DNA of 5,632 bases from Anaerolineales bacterium UBA3001 (GTDB lineage Bacteria; Chloroflexota; Anaerolineae; Anaerolineales; UBA11657). Shown in pieces: positions 1 to 5,632 of this stretch (position 1 is the first letter of the stretch; every line of letters begins with the position of its first letter). Both the position numbers and the translations under genes were made by a program. A model generated the notes under the pieces. It was not told where the DNA came from. It ran no database searches and was given only the letters and a program-made list of their open reading frames with translations. Where the stretch lies: positions 1-5,632 of the forward strand of contig DDZT01000032.1 in assembly GCA_002346435.1 (NCBI GenBank), written 5' to 3'.

Positions 1-1017
1 CAATTAGAAGATAGTACTGTCGTCAACTATCAAATAGAACTAGCGCGCGCCTATTCAGATGATGGAGACGTTGCAGCCGCTAGAGAACAGTATGACGCCG
101 CTTTAAATACAGGGCACATTGAAGCTGATTTACTCATCGAAGCTGGTAAAGTATGTATGCGACAAGAAGACATATCAGCGGCACTGACACGATATGAACA
201 AGCGACTAAACTCCGTCCAGACAATATCGAACCTCTCGTAGGAGTACTAAAATGCGCTATGCATATTGGAGATACAGATAAATCTGAATCATATGCTCTA
301 AAAGTAATCAAACAAGATCCTGACAACAGTACTGCACTAACAGTTCTAGCAGAGTTATATGCTGCAAAGGGCGATACTAGTAACGCTCTAGTATCGATTG
401 ATCACGCTATAGAAAACACTAATGAACCAGGGCCAGTTATTTTAGAAAAAGCTAGACTACTAAGTGAGGCATCAAAACATTCCCAGGCTTTGTCTGTGAT
501 TGAGTCAGAAATTGAATCGCTTAGTGAAAATCCTGATGCCTGGGAAATGCTCGGAAACCTATACGAACAATCTAGCAATTTCGAAGCTAGTATAAATGCT
601 TTTACCAAAGCTATAGAATTAGCACCCCTAACCTTCAAATATCATTTGCGAATTGCTGAGTTATCTATTAAAAACAATGAACTAGATAAAGCAATGATCC
701 ACTTAGACAATGCATCAAAACTGCAGAGTAATAATCAAGACTCTGGCAAACTCCAGGAAACACTAGGTGATCTTTTCGCAGCTCGAAAACAGTTCGACAG
801 AGCATATAAAGCCTATTCAAGTTCCATAAAACTCGCGCCTACAAATCCCACTTTGTACTTCAACGCCGGATTAGCATTAAAACAACTTAAGGATTATTCA
901 GAAGCTATGTTGATGTTCAAACAATCAGTTGAGCTTGACCCACAGAATGTATCGGCACATAGGCAGCTTGCCGCAGTATCTGCACTCAGCCTCATAAGTG
1001 GTGAAGTTACAGTCTAA
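1..1017 (+). CDS. TPR-repeat protein, 5'-truncated by window edge
   Basis: The reading frame is open from base 1 to the TAA at 1015-1017, giving 338 residues without the true start. The ATG at 157 lies inside a repeat and is not the likely start, because TPR-like sequence continues before it. About nine consecutive 34-residue helix-turn-helix repeats can be traced, with typical positions such as 'AWEMLGNLYEQSSNFEASI' and 'LYFNAGLALKQLKDYSEAM', and closings of the kind 'KLRPDN', 'KQDPDN', 'ELDPQN'. A short helix and the tail 'SGEVTV' cap the array. TPR arrays are protein-binding solenoids, so this is probably a scaffold or adaptor; no catalytic domain is visible in the part seen. No membrane segment is seen. 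It lies 106 bases upstream of a protease gene whose N-terminus is also TPR-like, which suggests they could interact, but this is inference. The missing N-terminus may carry another domain. Confidence 0.93.
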   Translation, partial: QLEDSTVVNYQIELARAYSDDGDVAAAREQYDAALNTGHIEADLLIEAGKVCMRQEDISAALTRYEQATKLRPDNIEPLVGVLKCAMHIGDTDKSESYALKVIKQDPDNSTALTVLAELYAAKGDTSNALVSIDHAIENTNEPGPVILEKARLLSEASKHSQALSVIESEIESLSENPDAWEMLGNLYEQSSNFEASINAFTKAIELAPLTFKYHLRIAELSIKNNELDKAMIHLDNASKLQSNNQDSGKLQETLGDLFAARKQFDRAYKAYSSSIKLAPTNPTLYFNAGLALKQLKDYSEAMLMFKQSVELDPQNVSAHRQLAAVSALSLISGEVTV

Positions 1018-1075
1018 TATTACACTTCGTTTGTCAACCAATAGATATACATAAGACGTTAATCATTACTTTATC

Positions 1076-1096
1076 CTAGGTACAAAATTCACCTAG
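1076..1096. promoter_or_regulatory. Inverted repeat, possible operator
   Basis: CTAGGT at 1076-1081 and ACCTAG at 1091-1096 are perfect reverse complements separated by nine AT-rich bases. The right arm abuts the TGG of the sigma-54-like element at 1097. The centre-to-centre distance of 15 bases is not a whole number of helical turns, and no run of T follows, so it is not an intrinsic terminator. A dimeric regulator site overlapping the promoter is the simplest reading. A six-base arm can arise by chance, so confidence is low. Confidence 0.35.
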
Positions 1097-1112
1097 TGGC
1101 ACGATCCTTGCA
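1097..1112 (+). promoter_or_regulatory. Sigma-54 (RpoN) type -24/-12 promoter
   Basis: The sequence TGGCACG-ATCC-TTGCA matches the published consensus TGGCACG-N4-TTGCW at every defined position. GG at 1098-1099 and GC at 1110-1111 have the obligatory ten-base spacing. It lies in the only sizeable gap, on the coding strand, directly before the protease gene. The predicted transcription start is about 1121-1124, at the GTG start codon, so the mRNA would be almost leaderless. If real, transcription of the protease, TIM-barrel and ftsZ-like genes would need an enhancer-binding activator ATPase. No activator gene or clear upstream enhancer site is visible. The element could be coincidental, especially if the host lacks RpoN. 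Confidence 0.6.
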
Positions 1113-1123
1113 CGAGCATATAT

Positions 1124-3883
1124 GTGTTAAACCGCACGCAACTAATCCGGCTTATTGAAGCATCACTACACGCCCGTAGATCCGACTATGCACGAAAATT
1201 ATCACGAGCATGGTTACAGGTATGGCCACAAGATTTTACGGTCAACCTGTTACTAGCAAAGTCCCTCATCTCTGAAAGCAACGAACATGAAGCCTTTCCC
1301 ATATTAAAACATTTAGCTGTGGTCGACCCGGAGCAAGTATCTGTTCATGAAATACTTGCCCCTATTGCCCGCAGCATTGGTGAAAATGAAGTTCTTGCTT
1401 TATCCGAAGGATTAACACGTATGTTGCGTGGTCAATCACTACCACGCATACCCTGGATAGTAGCCACACGTGAAAGTTACACCGCCATTGCAAACCTACA
1501 ATGGAATAATGCCACTCAGGCAGCTGAACATGCACTACAGGCTAATCCTGATTCTCCACTTCCAGCTCTATTACTAATTAAGAGCCACTGGTTTGCAGGC
1601 AAACCAGAACTGGCATTTCCATTAGCCCAAGGCTTCTATGACAGATGGCCACAGTGTATAGCAATCAACCTATGCCTTGCTGAATCTCTCTTGAGAACAG
1701 GAGACTATACCAAAGGAGTAGAACTACTGCACGATGTGGTTCACCTAGATCCGGCCCGAGAAGTAGTTGACCGTTACTGGCATGATGATCATGCATATCG
1801 CCCTATTTGGCCTCCCGAGCCATTAATTGAACAACCTGCTCCAATACCTACAGATGTGGCCTCAACATTAGGAATCAATCAGATTAGTGACGGTCAAAAT
1901 ATGGCTGTCAACAATACAATACTTCCAGAGTCTGTAGATTTACTAATAGATAATCATGATATTGTCACAAACTCATACACACAGCAAAAACCTACGCAAA
2001 CAGCCAATAACAATCCCACAATACGCGTACACGACACTAATGTCAATAATTTTGTGGGAACAACTATGGGTTCAACTGAACCACATAGTATCAATACATC
2101 CTCTGCGAATGGAAATGAAACAAGTAGAAATGATCAACAATTGCTTGGCAGTAAATTAGAAGTCAATTCTATTCAAAACACCCATGATGTAACGATTTCT
2201 AATAATAGCAATGAGGTACTTATTGCATCACAGAATGATAATGATTCATTTAGCATAAACTCACATTCCAACAACACAACACACAATGCAAACAATAATA
2301 AGCTAGCAAAAAATGATTCCGTACACGTCATTATCACCTGTGCCCGCCCACTTGTCGATCAATTTGGCACTAGTGGAGCAGAGAAACTTCTAACTTTAAT
2401 CGGAATGTTGGCGGAAACCACTACTATAAGAACAGGTCGGGAGTGTTTGGTGATATTACCGGATGTATCTGAAAGCATAGCCCAGTTCCAACTATCGGCT
2501 ATAAATGGACAGGATACAACTGCTATCAAGAATGTAATTCAACAAGTAAATTCTAAACTAAATAGCAGCAATAAACAGATAGGGTCGATGCTAATAATTG
2601 GTGGAGACAATGTTGTCCCATTTCATCGCCTACCCAACCCAACTGATGATCATGACCAGGATGTGTTATCCGACAATCCATACGGTACAGATGATGACAA
2701 TTATTTCGTTCCCAAATGGCCAGTTGGAAGACTACCATCTCATGCCGGCGAGAATCCAAGCGCATTAGCAAATCTAATTCAGAGCACTATTGAGGCCCAC
2801 AACGAACCTCCCTTACAAATTCCTCTGCTTTTCAGATGGCTAAGATGGCTTATACCATCTTGGCAACCGGGAGCTGCAAAACAACATAACTTAGGATACA
2901 GCGCCGATATATGGTTAGATGCTTCTCTTGAGGTTTTTAACGTAATTGGACATAGAAAGGACTTGATTAGCAGTCCGCCTATTGAAGCAAGCAACATTCC
3001 TGTGGAGCGTCTGTCTAAAATCTCAGATTTACTTTATTGCAATTTACATGGCCTTGAAAATACATCAGAATGGTTCGGAGAGAGTATCTCATTTGATGGA
3101 CAAGCACCACGATATCCGATCGCGCTAAGACCATCTGACATAAGGCATGGCCAAGCACCTTCTGTAGTTTTCACTGAAGCTTGCTATGGAGCAAACATCA
3201 TAATGAAGCAGTCCTCAGAAGATGCACTATGTCTGCATTTTCTTCAATCAGGTAGCCGTGCAGTTGTAGGTTCTACTCGTATAGCATATGGCGCCGTAGG
3301 AACTCCACTCGTAGGCGCAGATCTAGTAGGAAGATTTTTCTGGCACCACATTAGAGGGGGGTTGCAAATTGGGGAAGCGTTACGTAGATCTAAAATGGGT
3401 TTGGCACAAACAATGCAGTCGCGTCAAGGCTTCTTAGATGGAGAAGACCAGAAAGCTCTTCTTAGCTTTGTGCTATATGGAGATCCACTACTTCGTGATC
3501 CAAGAATGTTACCATCTCCAGGTAAAGCCCTGCCAAAGTCAAATCCAATACCAGTTGCCAATTTACACGCTGCATGTGCTAAAAGCCATAATGCTTGTGC
3601 CAAAGCCCTCGGCACTCCAGAGGCATTAGCACAGGTAAGAGCAATGGTCTCACAATATTTACCAGGTATGGAAGCTGGAGAATTTGCCGTGCGGAAAACG
3701 GAGTTGGTATCTGAATCTGCGTCTGCACATACAAATCAAAGTAAAACGATCTCTTCTGATCTAGAACAGTTCATATATTCTACGCAGCGAACACTTGATT
3801 TCAATAATTATCAAAACCAGCAATATGCACATGCAACTGTCGATAAGTACGGCAAGATAATAAAATTTGCGGTATCTAGATAA
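1124..3883 (+). CDS. TPR-like / clan CD cysteine protease (peptidase C25-like)
   Basis: A 919-residue protein in three parts. Residues 1 to about 230 are paired helices resembling divergent TPRs (for example 'AINLCLAESLLRTGDYTKGV'). Residues 254-399 are an Asn/Ser/Thr-rich linker. From residue 400 a protease fold follows: strand 'VHVIITCARPL', 'MLIIGGDNVVPFHRLPNP' (489-506), 'PVGRLPS' (533-539), 'LLYCNLHGLEN' with His642, 'VVFTEACYGANI' with Cys687, 'GSRAVVGSTRIAYG', and the closing 'VLYGDP' (783-788). The His-Gly and EACxG pattern is the caspase/gingipain/CHAT dyad, and the GD..VP, VGRLP and YGDP motifs favour family C25. No signal peptide is seen, unlike secreted gingipains, so an intracellular role is inferred. 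The 130-residue tail holds two ACAK motifs and ends 'IIKFAVSR'. GTG is the start: a TAG at 1094-1096 closes the frame upstream, ATG at 1122 is out of frame, and the next in-frame start is about 65 codons later. The ribosome site is weak (GAG at 1114-1116). The protease substrate is unknown. Confidence 0.85.
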   Translation: MLNRTQLIRLIEASLHARRSDYARKLSRAWLQVWPQDFTVNLLLAKSLISESNEHEAFPILKHLAVVDPEQVSVHEILAPIARSIGENEVLALSEGLTRMLRGQSLPRIPWIVATRESYTAIANLQWNNATQAAEHALQANPDSPLPALLLIKSHWFAGKPELAFPLAQGFYDRWPQCIAINLCLAESLLRTGDYTKGVELLHDVVHLDPAREVVDRYWHDDHAYRPIWPPEPLIEQPAPIPTDVASTLGINQISDGQNMAVNNTILPESVDLLIDNHDIVTNSYTQQKPTQTANNNPTIRVHDTNVNNFVGTTMGSTEPHSINTSSANGNETSRNDQQLLGSKLEVNSIQNTHDVTISNNSNEVLIASQNDNDSFSINSHSNNTTHNANNNKLAKNDSVHVIITCARPLVDQFGTSGAEKLLTLIGMLAETTTIRTGRECLVILPDVSESIAQFQLSAINGQDTTAIKNVIQQVNSKLNSSNKQIGSMLIIGGDNVVPFHRLPNPTDDHDQDVLSDNPYGTDDDNYFVPKWPVGRLPSHAGENPSALANLIQSTIEAHNEPPLQIPLLFRWLRWLIPSWQPGAAKQHNLGYSADIWLDASLEVFNVIGHRKDLISSPPIEASNIPVERLSKISDLLYCNLHGLENTSEWFGESISFDGQAPRYPIALRPSDIRHGQAPSVVFTEACYGANIIMKQSSEDALCLHFLQSGSRAVVGSTRIAYGAVGTPLVGADLVGRFFWHHIRGGLQIGEALRRSKMGLAQTMQSRQGFLDGEDQKALLSFVLYGDPLLRDPRMLPSPGKALPKSNPIPVANLHAACAKSHNACAKALGTPEALAQVRAMVSQYLPGMEAGEFAVRKTELVSESASAHTNQSKTISSDLEQFIYSTQRTLDFNNYQNQQYAHATVDKYGKIIKFAVSR
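1883..2320 (+). other. Asn/Ser/Thr-rich low-complexity linker within the protease
   Basis: Residues 254-399 of the protease gene are dominated by Asn, Ser, Thr, Gln and His, with clusters such as 'HSNNTTHNANNNK', few aromatics, and no predicted domain. The segment joins the TPR-like region to the protease domain. It looks intrinsically disordered and is probably a flexible tether or a cleavable region. The reading frame stays intact across it, so it is not a sign of decay. Confidence 0.75.
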
Positions 3884-3892
3884 ATACTCACC

Positions 3893-3897
3893 AAGGA
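3893..3897 (+). promoter_or_regulatory. Ribosome binding site of the TIM-barrel gene
   Basis: AAGGA lies seven bases before the ATG at 3905 in the 21-base gap after the protease stop codon. It is the clearest Shine-Dalgarno sequence in the window and supports this start. The protease and ftsZ-like genes have only weak sites. Confidence 0.8.
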
Positions 3898-3904
3898 TAA
3901 ATAA

Positions 3905-5254
3905 ATGCAGACTCATATAAAACCAGGACCAAATCCTCGAACGACCCATAATACTGGGATTGGTTTTCATTATTATCCTGACGAATTACACTACCGCTCG
4001 ACAGACATAGAATATTGGTTGCCTGAGCTTCACAATTTGGGCGCAAATTGGTTGACTCTGGTCAGCTCCACTAATAGATCTATTCCCGAGAACTTTCTGT
4101 CACCATTGATACAATCAGGTATCGAACCAATAATCCATATAAAAACCGACTATATCGAGCCACTGGATATTGATGTACTCCAAAGCACCTTGCAGGCTTA
4201 TGCTAATTGGGGCGTTAAATACATATGTGTATTTGATTGTCCTAATATGCGTACATCCTGGAAACCAGGATCTTTCCAACAGAAGCGTCTTGCTGAACGT
4301 TTTGTGGACTGCTGGACACCCATCGCCAAACTACAAATAGACACCGGATTACCAGTAACATTAACTCCTCTCTACCAAGGAGGAATATACTGGGATACAT
4401 CATTCCTAAGTGCTGTACTAGAAACAATTGTTGAGAGACAACACCAAGCAATAATCGATAACCTAGTACTAGGCATATATTCATTTGCAGGTTCGCATGC
4501 AGCCGATTGGGGTAGAGGTGGTAATAAAGCTTGGCCTGCCTCTCAGCCATATCGTACACCACCAGGATCCCAAGACCAAACCGGGTTCTGGTCATTCGAA
4601 TGGTATGCAGAAATAATGGAAAAAGCTATAGGGCACATACGACCCATGCTAATGATAGCTGGTGGGGCTCGTAGAACTGAGATAGACAATAGAACCAACC
4701 AGCAGAAAGATACAGCTTGGCACACAACTTGCAATATAAGCATCGCAAACGCAATGCTTTCTAAACACCTGCCTGACTATCTATTGAACGTCAACTTTTG
4801 GTTGCTATGTGCTGATTCAGACCATCCATATTCAAATGATGCTTGGTTACCACATGAAGGAGATAAAACACCAGCAGCCCAAGAGTTACAGAACATGATA
4901 ACCAAAACTCATCCTTCGATGATGACGACTGGAAAAGAATACATAAACTCTCTAAATGCGCAGAAAATACTGAAACATTATATTTTGCTACCACGTTTTG
5001 ACTGGGGGCTATCTGAATGGCACTGGAATATTGCTGGATCATTAGTACAAGACAATGATGCATGTTGTGGGTACTCGGTAGACGCCGCACTTCTATCCGA
5101 TACTGTCACAATAGTAGCGAATCATCACGAAATTAGTCTTGATGTGGAAGCTAAGCTAAAACAATCTGGATGCACAATTCACCGAATCAAATACGAAGAT
5201 CTGGATGCAGTATCAAAAAAATCAAAAGTATTATCAGTCGAACCAATAATGTAA
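3905..5254 (+). CDS. TIM-barrel, glycoside-hydrolase-like protein, probably catalytically inactive
   Basis: A 449-residue protein with no signal peptide or membrane helix. Residues about 18-310 show alternating strands and helices of a (beta/alpha)8 barrel: 'GIGFHYYPDE', 'LGANWLTLV', 'GIEPIIHIKT', 'GVKYICVFDCPN', 'GLPVTLTPLY', 'NLVLGIYSFAG', 'RPMLMIAGGARR', 'NVNFWLLCAD'. The layout resembles clan GH-A hydrolases, which carry an acid/base Glu in an xNEPN motif after strand 4 and a nucleophile Glu after strand 7. Here the first reads D111-C112-P-N and the second reads A252-G-G, so both glutamates seem lost. Residues 358-430 ('HYILLPRFDWGLSEWHW', then 'DTVTIVANHHEISLDVEAKL' and 'GCTIHRI') weakly resemble cell-wall-binding repeat 2 segments. 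A sugar-binding or structural role is therefore more likely than hydrolysis, but family assignment rests on motif reading alone. It is translated from a good AAGGA site and lies three bases before the ftsZ-like gene, so it is surely co-transcribed with it. Confidence 0.75.
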   Translation: MQTHIKPGPNPRTTHNTGIGFHYYPDELHYRSTDIEYWLPELHNLGANWLTLVSSTNRSIPENFLSPLIQSGIEPIIHIKTDYIEPLDIDVLQSTLQAYANWGVKYICVFDCPNMRTSWKPGSFQQKRLAERFVDCWTPIAKLQIDTGLPVTLTPLYQGGIYWDTSFLSAVLETIVERQHQAIIDNLVLGIYSFAGSHAADWGRGGNKAWPASQPYRTPPGSQDQTGFWSFEWYAEIMEKAIGHIRPMLMIAGGARRTEIDNRTNQQKDTAWHTTCNISIANAMLSKHLPDYLLNVNFWLLCADSDHPYSNDAWLPHEGDKTPAAQELQNMITKTHPSMMTTGKEYINSLNAQKILKHYILLPRFDWGLSEWHWNIAGSLVQDNDACCGYSVDAALLSDTVTIVANHHEISLDVEAKLKQSGCTIHRIKYEDLDAVSKKSKVLSVEPIM

Positions 5255-5257
5255 GCC

Positions 5258-5632
5258 ATGAATATATACCAGACTGTACAAAACGATCCCAACAGCGAAT
5301 ACCCATTAGATCTACAATCTGATCAAAATACGGTCATTAAAGTCATTGGTCTAGGAGGTGCAGGATGTAATGCTGTTGATCGAATGATACAGTTCGGAAT
5401 AGATGGAGTGGACTTCCTCGCCGCCAATACAGACAAACAAGCCTTGCACCAAAATGAAGCCCCTACCAAATTACTTCTAGGAAACCAATTTACCCATGGG
5501 CATGGAGCTGGAGGAGATCCTCAAACTGGAGAAACAGCTGCTTATGAAAGCCTAAGTGATTTATCAGAAAGTATCGAAAATGCTGATATATTGTTTATCA
5601 CTTGTGGTATGGGAGGTGGAACAGGAACAGGA
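5258..5632 (+). CDS. ftsZ: FtsZ-family GTPase, 3'-truncated by window edge
   Basis: The frame runs from the ATG at 5258 to the window end without a stop, giving 125 residues. After a 25-residue variable N-terminus come strand 'VIKVIGLGGAGCNAVDRM' (26-43), 'FLAANTDKQAL' (53-63), 'HGHGAGGDP' (80-88), 'TGETAAYES' (90-98) and 'ILFITCGMGGGTGTG' (111-125). The last is the tubulin/FtsZ GTP-binding signature, and the GGAGCN and NTD motifs bind nucleotide, so the GTPase site looks intact. FtsZ forms GTP-dependent filaments, usually the division ring. Differences from typical FtsZ are HGH for the usual RGL before GAGG, and TGET for the usual (V/I)GRK. The T7 catalytic loop and C-terminal tail are outside the window. 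There is no dcw neighbour such as ftsA or ftsQ, so a secondary FtsZ paralog is likely. It follows the TIM-barrel stop by three bases, without a clear ribosome site, which suggests translational coupling. Confidence 0.93.
   Translation, partial: MNIYQTVQNDPNSEYPLDLQSDQNTVIKVIGLGGAGCNAVDRMIQFGIDGVDFLAANTDKQALHQNEAPTKLLLGNQFTHGHGAGGDPQTGETAAYESLSDLSESIENADILFITCGMGGGTGTG

Noticed and set aside
402..638. Minus-strand open frame, and similar ones at 51-326, 2553-2997, 3424-3615, 3761-3970 and 4242-5090
   Set aside because: All lie opposite well-supported + strand genes and their translations show no recognisable domain; they are antisense shadows.
157..1017. ATG at 157 as the start of the first gene
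   Set aside because: The same frame is open back to base 1 and TPR-like sequence continues upstream, so the gene starts outside the window.
1031..1077. Sigma-70 type promoter built on TTGTCA at 1031
   Set aside because: No acceptable -10 box lies 16 to 18 bases downstream; TATACA at 1046 is too close and TATCCT at 1072 too far.
1076..1096. Inverted repeat as a rho-independent terminator for the first TPR gene
   Set aside because: The stem is only six pairs and no T-run follows; no other terminator is visible in 1018-1123.
1956..2159. Plus-strand frame overlapping the Asn-rich linker, and another at 3438-3629
   Set aside because: Both are alternate frames of the protease gene without start context or recognisable sequence.
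1124..3883. Identity with the TPR-CHAT protease of type III-E CRISPR (Craspase)
   Set aside because: Domain plan is only broadly alike; the motifs favour C25, and no CRISPR array or Cas gene is present in the window.

Overview
The window is compact, AT-leaning bacterial DNA (frequent ATA, CTA and AGA codons). All recognisable genes are on the + strand, with short gaps and no RNA genes or mobile elements. The organism cannot be fixed from the sequence. The pairing of a TPR/C25-like protease, a TIM-barrel protein with a wall-binding-like tail, and an extra-looking FtsZ reminds me of Chloroflexota, but this is only an impression. A near-perfect sigma-54 promoter match at 1097-1112 argues against it, because RpoN is usually absent from that phylum.

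Layout: (1) 1-1017, the 3' part of a tetratricopeptide-repeat (TPR) protein that runs in from the left edge. (2) 1018-1123, the only sizeable intergenic gap, holding an inverted repeat and a TGGCACG-N4-TTGCA element. (3) 1124-3883, a 919-residue protein with a TPR-like N-terminus, a long Asn/Ser-rich linker and a clan CD cysteine protease domain resembling peptidase C25 (gingipain-like), with a visible His642/Cys687 dyad. (4) 3905-5254, a TIM-barrel protein resembling a glycoside hydrolase, in which both expected catalytic glutamates appear replaced, with a C-terminal segment resembling a cell-wall-binding repeat. (5) 5258-5632, the N-terminal 125 residues of an FtsZ-family GTPase, cut by the right edge.

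Genes 3 to 5 are separated by 21 and 3 bases and are very probably one operon starting from the gap promoter; the upstream TPR gene may be a partner in a separate or read-through unit. There are no signal peptides or membrane segments, so the products look cytoplasmic. The unusual point is the linkage of a scaffolded caspase-fold protease with a tubulin-family polymer protein outside the division (dcw) cluster. A protease-cytoskeleton module is a reasonable hypothesis; its target, trigger and function cannot be read from the sequence.
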